A stretch of 64,000 nt of DNA, from the NCBI GenBank assembly GCA_025153755.1, contig JAOALD010000001.1:930001-994000 (forward strand), in the 5' to 3' direction. Position numbers and translations under genes: made by a program. Shown in pieces: positions 38,961-48,516 of the stretch. Position 1 is the stretch's first letter. The number at the start of each line of letters is the position of its first letter. Below the pieces are notes generated by a model, which was not told the origin of the DNA, did no database searches, and saw only the letters and a list, made by a program, of their open reading frames with translations. This DNA comes from SAR92 clade bacterium H921 (GTDB lineage Bacteria > Pseudomonadota > Gammaproteobacteria > Pseudomonadales > Porticoccaceae).

Positions 38961-40961
38961 ATGGTCAAAGTAGTCTTTACCCCCTCTGGTCGGCGTGGCA
39001 GTTTTCCGGTCAATACTCCCCTGTTGCATGCGGCGCGGGTGCTGGGTGTAGATATTGACTCAGTCTGCGGTGGTCGCGGCCTGTGTGGCCGATGTCAGAT
39101 AGTCTGCGCTGAAGGTTCCTTTGCCAAACATCAGATTGACTCACATAGTAGCCATCTATCCGAGGTGTGTGCCACCGAAATTAAATATGGCGAACGCAAA
39201 GCTCCATTAGCTAATGGTCGACGACTCAGTTGCCATACCCTGCTGCTCGACGATGTGGTTATAGATGTACCGCCAGAGAGCCAGGTGCATCGACAGATCG
39301 TGCGCAAAGATGCCGAGTATAAAGATATCAGCCTAGATCCTTCGACCAGACTGTATTATGTGCAGGTAGAAGAAGCTGATATGCATGTGCCCAAGGGAGA
39401 TTTGCAGCGGCTAATGGATGGGTTAGAGCAGGAATGGCAGTTGTCCAATTTAACCTGTAACAATAATTTACTCAAAACTCTGCAGCCAGTCTTAGCCGAG
39501 GGCAAACGCTGTATTACCGTAGCTGTGCATAAAAACCAGCGTATTATAGCCCATTGGCCAGGTTTTAGAGATAAGGCCTATGGGGTCGCAATTGATGTGG
39601 GTTCAACCACTATTGCCGCTCATCTTTGTGACCTATCCACGGGCGAAGTAATATCCACAGCCAGTCAGATGAATCCCCAAATTCGCTTTGGTGAGGATTT
39701 AATGAGTCGTGTCTCCTACGTTATGATGCATCCGGAAGGATCCGAAGAGATGACGCTGGTGATCCGCGAGGCGCTAAATAGCTTGTTTGTGGAAGTAACA
39801 GCAGCAGTTGACGCAAACGTTGAGGATATTCTTGAAGTGTCCTTAGTAGCAAATCCAATTATGCACCATATTTTGTTGGGTATCAGCCCGGTAGAACTAG
39901 GTGGTGCGCCCTTTGCGCTGACCACAGATGCGGCAGTGGAAATGCCAGCCGCTGAGTTAGATCTGAACATCAATGAGGGTGGCTTAATTTATATACTGCC
40001 TTGCATTGCTGGTCATGTAGGGGCAGATACTGCAGGTATGATTCTATCTGAGGAACCGCAGAATCAGGACAAAATGACATTGCTAGTAGATGTGGGTACT
40101 AATGCAGAAATTGTACTAGGTAATCGCGACCGGTTGTTGGCGTGCTCGAGTCCTACCGGCCCAGCTTTTGAGGGCGCACAAATTAGTTGTGGTCAGCGCG
40201 CTGCTGCTGGAGCAATCGAGCGGGTGCGTATTTGCCCCGATACCTTGGAACCGCGCTTTAAAGTAATTGGCTGCGATCTTTGGTCGGATGAAGAGGGCTT
40301 TGATAGAGCTGTTCAAAGCCATGGCGTGACTGGTATATGTGGTTCTGGAATCATCGAAGTAGTTGCCGAGATGTATCTGGCGGGCTTAGTAACCGTTGAC
40401 GGTGTTGTCGATGGTGACCTAGTGACACGCACTCCAAGAATCTTGCAAAATGATCGTACCTGGTCTTATATCTTGCATACCCCTAGCAGTGATGAGGCGC
40501 CAATTGCGGTTACGCAAAATGATATTCGTCAAATTCAGTTAGCTAAAGCCGCTCTCTATGCTGGTGTAAAGTTACTGATGGATCATATGGGCACACAAAA
40601 AGTCGAGCGTATTCGATTGGCGGGTGCTTTTGGTAGCCATATCAATGTGCAGCATGCCATGGTCTTGGGTTTGATTCCCGACTGTGTTTTGGAGGAAGTT
40701 TCATCAGCGGGCAATGCCGCTGGTACAGGCGCTCGTATTGCTTTATTAAATAATCAGTCGCGCGATGTTATTGAAACTCTGGTAAAAAATATCGAGAAAA
40801 TTGAAACTGCTTTAGAGCCCAGATTTCAAGATTATTTTGTTGATGCCATGGCCTTTCCAAATAAAAAGGACTGTTTCCCAAATTTGTTTTCTGTTGTCAC
40901 AAGACCTGCCTTCAAAAAGTTGGCAGATCCTAGTAATGGTAAAAGACGTCGACGACGTTAA
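38961..40961 (+). CDS. RACo-like corrinoid reductive activase (2Fe-2S + ASKHA/DUF4445)
   Basis: Corrinoid proteins in the Co(I) state are sometimes oxidised by accident. RACo-type proteins rescue them by ATP-dependent reduction. The roughly 666-residue protein has an N-terminal plant-type [2Fe-2S] ferredoxin domain (CGGRGLCGRC at about residues 31-40, and SCHTLL). The larger ASKHA ATPase-fold domain has AIDVGSTTIAAHLCDLSTGE, LLVDVGTNAEIVLGN, GITGICGSGIIE-like GVTGICGSGIIE and LAGAFGSHI. It ends with GKRRRRR. The start may be this ATG or a TTG nine bases upstream; neither has a strong ribosome site. It is the last gene of the operon. Confidence 0.87.
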   Translation: MVKVVFTPSGRRGSFPVNTPLLHAARVLGVDIDSVCGGRGLCGRCQIVCAEGSFAKHQIDSHSSHLSEVCATEIKYGERKAPLANGRRLSCHTLLLDDVVIDVPPESQVHRQIVRKDAEYKDISLDPSTRLYYVQVEEADMHVPKGDLQRLMDGLEQEWQLSNLTCNNNLLKTLQPVLAEGKRCITVAVHKNQRIIAHWPGFRDKAYGVAIDVGSTTIAAHLCDLSTGEVISTASQMNPQIRFGEDLMSRVSYVMMHPEGSEEMTLVIREALNSLFVEVTAAVDANVEDILEVSLVANPIMHHILLGISPVELGGAPFALTTDAAVEMPAAELDLNINEGGLIYILPCIAGHVGADTAGMILSEEPQNQDKMTLLVDVGTNAEIVLGNRDRLLACSSPTGPAFEGAQISCGQRAAAGAIERVRICPDTLEPRFKVIGCDLWSDEEGFDRAVQSHGVTGICGSGIIEVVAEMYLAGLVTVDGVVDGDLVTRTPRILQNDRTWSYILHTPSSDEAPIAVTQNDIRQIQLAKAALYAGVKLLMDHMGTQKVERIRLAGAFGSHINVQHAMVLGLIPDCVLEEVSSAGNAAGTGARIALLNNQSRDVIETLVKNIEKIETALEPRFQDYFVDAMAFPNKKDCFPNLFSVVTRPAFKKLADPSNGKRRRRR

Positions 40962-41065
40962 CTCTTGCATTGATGATTAAAAAAGGCTTCTAAAAAATAA
41001 GTCTACTGATCTATACTTTTAATAAGACACTCAATAAGAGTGCTGTGAAAAAGAGGTATTCTAAA

Positions 41066-42049
41066 ATGTCAGATGAAATCACTAAAGATTCATTGGATCC
41101 CATAGCAGTAATTCATGTGGGGTTTTTACTCATGCCTGAATATACCCTGAGCACCTTCTCCAACGCGGTAGGTATGCTACGTATGGCAAATCGTCTGAGT
41201 GAAAGAGATCTTTATCGTTGGTCAATTTACAGTGTTGATGGTGAACCTGTAGTGTCCAGTGCAGGCCTAGAAATAAAGATTGATAGCGCCCTGAACCAGG
41301 CCGAAGCAGTCAACATGGTCTTAGTCTGTGGTGGTTACAATATCAAAAATTATTGCACTAAATTAGTACTCGAATACCTACGTAGTTTTGCCAATATAAA
41401 GACTGCGCTCGGCGGACTTTGCACTGGTAGCTATGTGCTCGCCTGTGCCGGTTTGTTGGATGGATATCGCTGTACCATTCACTGGGAAAATCTTGCAAGC
41501 ATGCGCGAAGAATTTCCTAAATTACAACTATCCTCTAGCCTCTTCGCTATTGATCGAGATCGTTATACCTGCTCTGGCGGTATTAGTTCAATTGATCTGA
41601 TGTTGAATTTAATAGCCAGTATTCATGGTCATCAGTTAGTTCAACAGATATCTGAACAATTCGCCTGTGATCGAGTACGTACGGAGAAAGATGCTCAGCG
41701 AGCGCCTCTTCATTACCTTATTGGTGCCAGTCAGCCGCGGCTCGTGGATGCGGTGACATTAATGGAAAGCAACATTGAAGAGCCGCTTACTCTAGATGAG
41801 GTGGCCAACTACGTAGGTATCTCAAGGCGTCAGTTAGAGCGTCTATTTAATCGATATTTACACTGTGCACCGTCTAGATATTATTTAGAATTACGTCTCT
41901 CCCGAGCGCGCTTATTATTGTTGCAGACTTCTATTCCAGTAATTGATGTGGCCATTAGCTGTGGCTTTTCTACGGCGCCGCATTTCAGTAAATGTTACAG
42001 CGACCTATATGGTAAGCCACCGAGTAATGAGCGCCGAGCGGTGCGGTAA
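41066..42049 (+). CDS. GlxA-family AraC-type transcriptional regulator (first)
   Basis: The 327-residue protein has an N-terminal DJ-1/PfpI-like domain (VGFLLMPEYTLSTFSNAVGM; GGLCTGSYVLACAGLLDGY with the conserved Cys) and a C-terminal AraC HTH pair (LDEVANYVGISRRQLERLF). This layout matches regulators of carnitine, betaine and dimethylglycine breakdown such as GbdR, so it may sense one of these. The start used has AGAGGT eight bases upstream; a GTG 21 bases earlier is possible. It lies about 100 bases after the activase gene and converges with a second regulator of the same family. Confidence 0.88.
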   Translation: MSDEITKDSLDPIAVIHVGFLLMPEYTLSTFSNAVGMLRMANRLSERDLYRWSIYSVDGEPVVSSAGLEIKIDSALNQAEAVNMVLVCGGYNIKNYCTKLVLEYLRSFANIKTALGGLCTGSYVLACAGLLDGYRCTIHWENLASMREEFPKLQLSSSLFAIDRDRYTCSGGISSIDLMLNLIASIHGHQLVQQISEQFACDRVRTEKDAQRAPLHYLIGASQPRLVDAVTLMESNIEEPLTLDEVANYVGISRRQLERLFNRYLHCAPSRYYLELRLSRARLLLLQTSIPVIDVAISCGFSTAPHFSKCYSDLYGKPPSNERRAVR

Positions 42050-42072
42050 AAAAAAGGGCGTTGGCTAGCTGG

Positions 42073-43110
42073 TTAGGCACGGTATTCGGTGGGTTTTTTT
42101 TTGAAGGCGGCACGGAATGCACGGGAGAAATGGGCGGTGTCAGCAAAGCCAGTTTCCTGGGCTATATCGGTAATCATGCGCTCAGTATTTTGCAGTAACC
42201 AGAGTCCGTAATTTAAACGAATTTTACGGTAAAACTTTTGTAAGCTATCGCCAGTTTCACTGATAAATAATCGCTCGAGTTGACGCTTAGAGATACTGAG
42301 ACGATTAGCAATTTCATCGGTTGACAGGGGCCGACTTAAATTTTGTTCGAGTAATAACAGCGCTCGTATAACCCACTTGTTGTTTACCTGGTAATCAGAC
42401 GCTGGTTGAGGTTGAGGGGCATTAGCCGGTCGCGGGCTATCCATCACCAAAATACGCAGGCTCTTACGTGCCCAGCTCTGTCCCAAATGGCGCTCAATAA
42501 TGTATGCCGCGAGATCTGCAGCCACTGCGCCACCAGCACAGGTAATACGGTCACCATCATCAACAAATAGCTGTTCGGCTACGGGGATAACATCAGCGTA
42601 GCGGTCAGCGAGGTCTCGGTAGTGAAACCAGCTCACACAGCAACGCCGCTGATGCATAAGGCCCGCTCTAATCATTGCAAAGGATCCTGTGCAAAGGCCT
42701 ACAATCGGCACATGGGCTCTATCTGCCTGTTGTAGGTAATTAATCACATGCTGGCTACCGTGCAATGTTTCTGTAAGTAGTCCACCGACCACTACAATAT
42801 AGTCAAACTGTTGTGGATCTCGATAGGTTTCCCAGGGTTTTACCTGCACGCCAGAGCTGGATGAAACGGGCGCTAGGTTTGGTCCCATTACCGTCCACTG
42901 GCAATTTATCTGTTGGCTTTGATCTCCCTCATCTGCGGCCAGTCGCAGCGCGTCAACAAAGGCCGAAAAAGGCAGTAGCGTAAAACTTGGCATCAGCACA
43001 AACCCCACTGATAAATTGGCTGATATTTTGTTGTTACTGGCTTTTTTAGGCATCTTGACGGCCAATGGTTGAGTACGAAGTCTGATCCGCCAGTGTAGAT
43101 TTGACGGCAT
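42073..43110 (-). CDS. GlxA-family AraC-type transcriptional regulator (second)
   Basis: This second regulator of the same layout has 345 residues. The DJ-1-like domain shows [20 protein letters not shown] and [20 protein letters not shown]. The AraC HTH shows [19 protein letters not shown] and a second helix pair ending [10 protein letters not shown]. It is divergent from soxB and tail to tail with the first regulator, 23 bases apart. It may control the sarcosine oxidase operon. The start is uncertain: a Met 19 codons in (base 43053) begins the conserved part more closely, and neither has a clear ribosome site. Confidence 0.87.
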   Translation of the reverse strand: MPSNLHWRIRLRTQPLAVKMPKKASNNKISANLSVGFVLMPSFTLLPFSAFVDALRLAADEGDQSQQINCQWTVMGPNLAPVSSSSGVQVKPWETYRDPQQFDYIVVVGGLLTETLHGSQHVINYLQQADRAHVPIVGLCTGSFAMIRAGLMHQRRCCVSWFHYRDLADRYADVIPVAEQLFVDDGDRITCAGGAVAADLAAYIIERHLGQSWARKSLRILVMDSPRPANAPQPQPASDYQVNNKWVIRALLLLEQNLSRPLSTDEIANRLSISKRQLERLFISETGDSLQKFYRKIRLNYGLWLLQNTERMITDIAQETGFADTAHFSRAFRAAFKKKPTEYRA

Positions 43111-43277
43111 TTTTATACAACAAATACACCCATTATCTTGAATTTAACTGCCATATTGATGAATTTTCGAGCATTTGTCGCTTTTTAATGCTCAGATTGT
43201 CAGTTTTATTCTATCGATGTTACGAGTCAAATTGGTCAAATAGTGCCCTGACACCGCGATTGAGTAGAGTGACGACA

Positions 43278-44528
43278 ATGAAAAAATATTCCGCCTTCAG
43301 CCTGCTAAAAAATGCACTGAGTTACCATGAAAATTGGCAAAAAGTGTGGCGTAGCCCGGTTCCCAAAAAGGACTACGATGTGATCATTGTAGGTGGTGGT
43401 GGTCATGGTCTGGCAACAGCCTATTATCTGGCTAAAGTGCATGGAATTACCAATATTGCAGTTATTGAAAAAGGTTATCTGGGCGGTGGTAATACAGCTC
43501 GTAATACTACAATTATCCGCTCTAACTACCTGTGGGACGAAGCAGCGCAACTCTATGACCTATCGCTCAAATTATGGGAGGGGCTTAGCCAGGAGTTAAA
43601 CTACAACGTCATGTTTAGTCAGCGGGGCGTGCTTAATTTGGGGCACAACTTGCAAGATATGCGGGATATTGAACGCCGGGTGAATGCCAATCGTCTAAAT
43701 GGTATTGACGGCGAAGTGGTAAGCCCTGAGAGGATTAAACAGATAGCTCCATTAATTAATATTTCTCGGCAGAGCCGCTATCCAATTCTTGGCGCTTCGT
43801 GGCAACCTCGGGGTGGTACAGCACGTCATGATGCTGTTGCATGGGGTTATGCGCGGGGCGCAGATGCATTGGGTGTCGATCTTATTCAGCAGACTGAGGT
43901 GATCGGTATTCGTCGTAAAAATGGCGCTGTTGTCGGCGTTGAAACTAGCAATGGGTTTATAGGTGCGTCCAAGGTCGCCTGTGTAACAGCGGGTAACTCT
44001 GGAGTGCTCGCAGCAATGGCGGGCCTACGATTGCCCGTAGAGTCGCGGCCTCTGCAAGCACTGGTTTCTGAGCCGGTAAAACCCTGCTTAGACACGGTGG
44101 TTATGTCTAACGCGGTGCATGGTTACATTAGCCAGTCTGACAAAGGTGATTTGGTTATTGGTGCTGGTGTAGACAGTTATAACGGCTATGGTCAGCGAGG
44201 TTCTTTCAACGTGGTAGAACATACCGTCCAGGCTATTTGCGAATTATTTCCGGCGTTCAGCCGTGTCAGAATGAACCGCCAATGGGGTGGAGTTGTAGAC
44301 ACCTGTCCAGATGCCTGTCCCATCATCAGCAAGACTTCAGTTCAGGGGCTGTTCTTTAACTGCGGCTGGGGAACAGGCGGCTTCAAGGCTACGCCAGGTT
44401 CCGGTTATGTGTTTGCAGATACGGTTGCCAATGATCGACCCCATCCATTAGCCGCCGCTTTTACCGTTGATCGATTTAATACTGGCGCACTCATTGATGA
44501 ACACGGCGCTGCCGGTGTAGCCCACTAG
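43278..44528 (+). CDS. soxB: Sarcosine oxidase beta subunit
   Basis: SoxB holds FAD (non-covalent) and covalent FMN in the heterotetrameric enzyme that converts sarcosine, O2 and THF to glycine, H2O2 and methylene-THF. The chosen start gives 416 residues beginning [20 protein letters not shown], as in the family. An upstream in-frame ATG at 43101 lies in the intergenic region and is unlikely. The dinucleotide motif [17 protein letters not shown] lies at about residues 35-51. The FMN-linking His is probably in [31 protein letters not shown] marks the C-terminal FAD contact. It opens soxBDAG. Confidence 0.93.
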   Translation: MKKYSAFSLLKNALSYHENWQKVWRSPVPKKDYDVIIVGGGGHGLATAYYLAKVHGITNIAVIEKGYLGGGNTARNTTIIRSNYLWDEAAQLYDLSLKLWEGLSQELNYNVMFSQRGVLNLGHNLQDMRDIERRVNANRLNGIDGEVVSPERIKQIAPLINISRQSRYPILGASWQPRGGTARHDAVAWGYARGADALGVDLIQQTEVIGIRRKNGAVVGVETSNGFIGASKVACVTAGNSGVLAAMAGLRLPVESRPLQALVSEPVKPCLDTVVMSNAVHGYISQSDKGDLVIGAGVDSYNGYGQRGSFNVVEHTVQAICELFPAFSRVRMNRQWGGVVDTCPDACPIISKTSVQGLFFNCGWGTGGFKATPGSGYVFADTVANDRPHPLAAAFTVDRFNTGALIDEHGAAGVAH

Positions 44529-44542
44529 AGACGAGCACAAAT

Positions 44543-44833
44543 ATGTTATTAATCTATTGTCCCCATTGCCTTGAGCACCGTGAAGAGGAAGAGTTTAGCT
44601 ACGGTGGAGAAGCTCATATCGTGCGACCCTTAGAGCCTGAAGCTTTAAATGATAAGGAGTGGGGCGACTACTTGTTTTTCCGAACTAATCCGCGCGGTAT
44701 TCATCATGAGATGTGGTATCACGCCTTGGGCTGTCGCCGTTATTTCAATGTCACACGTAACACCCTGAGCTATGAAATTTTGGAAACCTATAAAACCGGT
44801 ACCCAGCCAACGATCACCGGAGATAATCCATGA
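44543..44833 (+). CDS. soxD: Sarcosine oxidase delta subunit
   Basis: SoxD is the small zinc-binding subunit. The 96 residues open with LLIYCPHCLEHREEEEFSYG and have a second metal-site part, MWYHALGCRRYFNVTRNT, in keeping with a Cys/His zinc site. The length is typical. It lies 14 bases after soxB and overlaps the soxA start by 4 bases. Confidence 0.93.
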   Translation: MLLIYCPHCLEHREEEEFSYGGEAHIVRPLEPEALNDKEWGDYLFFRTNPRGIHHEMWYHALGCRRYFNVTRNTLSYEILETYKTGTQPTITGDNP

Positions 44834-47832
44834 GCCAGAATAGATTAGACACTCATAACGGTGTAGCAATTGACTTTAGCTTCAACGGAAAGGGCTATAA
44901 AGGGCTAGCTACTGATACATTGGCGTCTGCGCTTTTGGCTAACGGAGTTGATGTTGTAGGCCGTAGTTTTAAATATGCCCGCCCCAGGGGCATATTTGGT
45001 CATGGAGCCGAAGAACCCAACGGGATTATTCAGTTGGGCTCAGGCTCTGGGACAGTCCCCAATCTTAAAGCCACCCAGGTAGAACTCTATCAGGGGCTGG
45101 AGGCATACAGTGTCAATGGTTGGCCTAGTGTTAACTTCGATCTGATGGGGCTGATAGGCGCGTTTGGCCGTTTGATGCCGCCTGGGTTTTATTACAAAAC
45201 ATTTATGTATCCGCAAAAACTATGGATGACTTATGAGCACTTTATCCGTAAGGCCGCGGGTTTGGGTGCAACCCCTGTTGAGGCAGATCCAGATAGTTAT
45301 GACAAGCTAAATCAGCACTGTGATGTGTTAGTGGTTGGAGCCGGACCTGCAGGGCTAGTTGCAGCTAGAGAAGCTGCGCGCACGGGTGCAAGAGTTATTA
45401 TAGCCGATGAACAGTCACAGTTTGGTGGTAGCCTGTTAGCGTCTACACAGCAGTTGGACGGCCTAACTGCGCCTCTTTGGATTGCCAGTCTAGTGTCGGA
45501 GCTTAAGGCTTTTAGCAATGTTCAGATGTTGCCACGCAGCACGGTATTTGGCTATTACGACCACAATTTTTTAGCCATTTTAGAACGTCGTACAGACCAT
45601 CTGGGGCTCACGGCTGCCAACGGGGTGCGCCAGCGGTTACACAGAGTGCGAGCGGCCCAAGTGGTGCTGGCAACAGGAGCCCTTGAGCGACCCTTGGTAT
45701 TTGCCCACAATGATATTCCCGGTGTGATGTTGGCCTCCTCAGTCTCTACCTATGTCAATCGTTATGGCGTTGCACCAGGTAATAAGATGGTGGTTTTCAC
45801 CACCAATGACAACGCCTATCAGACTGCCCTAGACTGGCATCAGACTGGGCGTGAGATAGTAGCCTTGGTAGATACTCGTAGTAATCCCAGCGGAGATATT
45901 GTAGATGCAGTAAAAGCGTTGGGTATAGAGGTAATCGCCGGTCATGGGGTCATTGAAGCCCATGGCAGAACGCGAGTGAAGCGCGCACTGATTGCACCAA
46001 TCAATGAAGCTGGCACCCAGGTAACCGGTGCAGTTCGACGATTGACCTGTGATCTGATTGCCTGTTCAGGAGGCTGGAGCCCTGCAGTTCACCTAAGTTC
46101 ACACACAGGTGCTAAGCCACAATGGGATGAGGATATTGTAGGTTTTAGGCCTGGAAATTCTAAACAGCAGGAGCGCTCTGCAGGTGCCTGTAGAGGAACC
46201 TTTAACTTAATCGGTTGCTTATCGGAGGGTGCCAGTGCAGGTGCCCAAGCGGCCATGTTGAGCGGTCACGGAGATGGTAGCCTGCAGTTCCCAGCCACTG
46301 CAGTTGATGAATACGCGGAGCAGCCGCAGCAAGCTTTATTTTTGGTGCCGCATACTAAAACTACCAGCCGCGCTCCCAGTCAATTTGTAGATTTCCAGTT
46401 AGATGTTAGTGCCAGTGGTATCGAACTGGCCGTGCGTGAGGGATTTGAGTCTGTTGAGCATGTAAAGCGTTACACGGCACTGGGTTTTGGTACTGATCAG
46501 GGTAAGTTGGGTAATATTAATGGCATGGCAATTTTGGCTAATGCCCTGAATCAAAGTATTGCCGAGACTGGGACCACTATTTTTAGGCCCTCTTATACCC
46601 CGACTACTTTCGGTGCTATTGCTGGCCGCGATGTGAATAACCTATTTGATCCCGAGCGTTATACGGCCGTGCATCGTTGGCATCAAGAACAGGGCGCTAA
46701 GTTTGAAGATGTTGGTCAGTGGAAGCGACCCTGGTATTTCCCCCAGCAGGGTGAAACCATGCAACAGGCGGTCGATCGTGAGGGTTTAGCCGTGCGAAAT
46801 AGTGTGGGTATTTTAGATGCCAGCACACTGGGTAAAATTGATATTCAGGGCCCTGATGCCGCCGAGTTTATCACGCGCATGTATACCAATTCATACCTTA
46901 AGTTAGCCCCAGGGAAATGTCGTTATGGCGTGATGCTAAAAGAGGATGGAATGATTTTTGATGATGGTGTCTGCGCCTGTTTGGGAGATAACCACTATCT
47001 TATGTTCACCACTACTGGCGGCGCAGCCGGGGTTTTGGCATGGCTGGAACTTTGGCAGCAAACCGAATGGCCAGAGTTGCAAGTGTACTTCTCATCGGTA
47101 ACTGATCACTGGACCACCGCAACGGTTACAGGCCCCAATGCCCGCAAGGTTATTGCTAAGGTTTGTAATGATATTGATCTGTCTAAAGAAGCCTTCCCAT
47201 TCATGGATTGGCGCAATGGCACAGTTGCTGGCGTTAGGGCCCGAGTATTCCGTATCAGCTTTACTGGAGAACTCTCCTACGAAGTAAATGTGCCCGCCCA
47301 CTATGGTCGGCATGTATGGGAGGCTCTTGTCGCTGCGGGGGAAGAATTTAATATCACTCCCTATGGTACTGAAACAATGCACGTCCTGCGAGCTGAAAAG
47401 GGCTTTATCATAGTCGGTCAAGACACCGATGGTTCAATGACACCGGCTGATATGAATATGGACTGGGTGGTAGGTAAAAACAAGGCCTTTAGTTTCATAG
47501 GCAAACGATCTTTACAGCGCAGTGATACTATTCGGGCTGATCGCAAGCAACTAGTTGGCTTAAAGCCCCTAAACAAAACGGACATCCTGCCAGAGGGCGC
47601 TCAGATTGTATTTGACCCTAAACAGAAGATACCTATGTCTATGCAGGGCCATGTCACCTCAAGTTATTACAGTGCCAATCTGGGATATTCCATAGCCCTT
47701 GCAGTGATCAAAGGCGGCCATGACAGAATAGGAAACCTAGTTTATTGCCCCTTGGCCGATGGCAGTATCATTACGTCAGAAATTGTCAGTTCCGTCTTTT
47801 ATGACCCGACAGGAGAGCGTCACCATGTCTAA
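44830..47832 (+). CDS. soxA: Sarcosine oxidase alpha subunit
   Basis: SoxA is the large subunit with NAD+ and the folate-binding domain. The 1000 residues comprise an N-terminal ferredoxin-like fold without cluster cysteines (about 1-100, GRSFKYARPRGIFGHGAEEP). An NAD/FAD-type dinucleotide fold follows (VVGAGPAGLVAAREAARTGA, about residues 165-184). A C-terminal GcvT-like domain carries KPWYFPQQGE-type (RPWYFPQQGE) and FTGELSYEVNVP motifs. CGGerich sites are not seen. A GGAG ribosome site lies inside soxD. The end overlaps soxG by 8 bases. Confidence 0.94.
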   Translation: MSQNRLDTHNGVAIDFSFNGKGYKGLATDTLASALLANGVDVVGRSFKYARPRGIFGHGAEEPNGIIQLGSGSGTVPNLKATQVELYQGLEAYSVNGWPSVNFDLMGLIGAFGRLMPPGFYYKTFMYPQKLWMTYEHFIRKAAGLGATPVEADPDSYDKLNQHCDVLVVGAGPAGLVAAREAARTGARVIIADEQSQFGGSLLASTQQLDGLTAPLWIASLVSELKAFSNVQMLPRSTVFGYYDHNFLAILERRTDHLGLTAANGVRQRLHRVRAAQVVLATGALERPLVFAHNDIPGVMLASSVSTYVNRYGVAPGNKMVVFTTNDNAYQTALDWHQTGREIVALVDTRSNPSGDIVDAVKALGIEVIAGHGVIEAHGRTRVKRALIAPINEAGTQVTGAVRRLTCDLIACSGGWSPAVHLSSHTGAKPQWDEDIVGFRPGNSKQQERSAGACRGTFNLIGCLSEGASAGAQAAMLSGHGDGSLQFPATAVDEYAEQPQQALFLVPHTKTTSRAPSQFVDFQLDVSASGIELAVREGFESVEHVKRYTALGFGTDQGKLGNINGMAILANALNQSIAETGTTIFRPSYTPTTFGAIAGRDVNNLFDPERYTAVHRWHQEQGAKFEDVGQWKRPWYFPQQGETMQQAVDREGLAVRNSVGILDASTLGKIDIQGPDAAEFITRMYTNSYLKLAPGKCRYGVMLKEDGMIFDDGVCACLGDNHYLMFTTTGGAAGVLAWLELWQQTEWPELQVYFSSVTDHWTTATVTGPNARKVIAKVCNDIDLSKEAFPFMDWRNGTVAGVRARVFRISFTGELSYEVNVPAHYGRHVWEALVAAGEEFNITPYGTETMHVLRAEKGFIIVGQDTDGSMTPADMNMDWVVGKNKAFSFIGKRSLQRSDTIRADRKQLVGLKPLNKTDILPEGAQIVFDPKQKIPMSMQGHVTSSYYSANLGYSIALAVIKGGHDRIGNLVYCPLADGSIITSEIVSSVFYDPTGERHHV

Positions 47833-48460
47833 TGAGATTAAGCAAGAAACACCGCTGTGGCATTTTTTGTCCTCATTTAACAAAGGCCTCAGCAATGGAG
47901 GACTATTAAATGCCGAGACTGAATGTGGTGTGGTGGTGAAAGAAGCACCTCTAAGTGCCCACCTTATCTTGCGCGGTGATAGTAGGGATGCCGTGTTTTG
48001 TAGCGCCGTCTCCGATACGCTAGGTGTTGAATTACCGCTAAAGGTATGTACCTACCATCAACAGAACAATATCAGTATTTATTGGCTCGGCCCCGATGAA
48101 TGGATGATTATAGAGGTTGGTGGTCAGTCTCACATAATAGAGTTAGCTTTACGCAAAGCCCTTAAAGGACATATGGCTATCGTTGATGTAAGTGGGGGCC
48201 AGACCTGTATTAACTTACGCGGAACCGGTGTCGCAACTGTGCTTAAAAAATCAACTGTCTATGATCTTGAGGCCTGGGATGCGGCTACCTCAAATGCTGG
48301 CCGAGTAGTTCAAACTTCCTTTGCCAAGTCCTCTGCAATTATAAGTAATAGGTTCGACGGTTCCTATGATCTGATTATAAGGCGCAGTTTTGCAGACTAT
48401 ATAGCGCAGTGGTTATTGGATGCCGGTGAGGAATTTGGCTGCCGAATCGAACAGGGGTGA
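47825..48460 (+). CDS. soxG: Sarcosine oxidase gamma subunit
   Basis: SoxG is the 211-residue accessory subunit, related to the GcvT fold. It keeps YWLGPDEWMIIE (about residues 82-93) and a later TSFAKSSAIISNRFDGSYDL, both usual in the family. The start used begins MSNEIKQETPLWHF and is preceded by AGGAGAGCG; an upstream in-frame start lies inside soxA. It ends the operon. A stable hairpin starts 11 bases after the stop. Confidence 0.9.
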   Translation: MSNEIKQETPLWHFLSSFNKGLSNGGLLNAETECGVVVKEAPLSAHLILRGDSRDAVFCSAVSDTLGVELPLKVCTYHQQNNISIYWLGPDEWMIIEVGGQSHIIELALRKALKGHMAIVDVSGGQTCINLRGTGVATVLKKSTVYDLEAWDAATSNAGRVVQTSFAKSSAIISNRFDGSYDLIIRRSFADYIAQWLLDAGEEFGCRIEQG

Positions 48461-48471
48461 GGAAAAAAAGC

Positions 48472-48516
48472 GGTGCTAAGGCGTTTGAAATTACCGCTAC
48501 TTAACGCCCCAGCACC
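48472..48516 (+). other. Long interrupted hairpin after soxG
   Basis: GGTGCT pairs with AGCACC and GGCGTT with AACGCC, separated by an AA/CC internal loop, around a 17-base loop. There is no T-run after it, so it is not a standard intrinsic terminator. It may protect the 3' end of the soxBDAG mRNA or mark a processing site. Confidence 0.5.
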
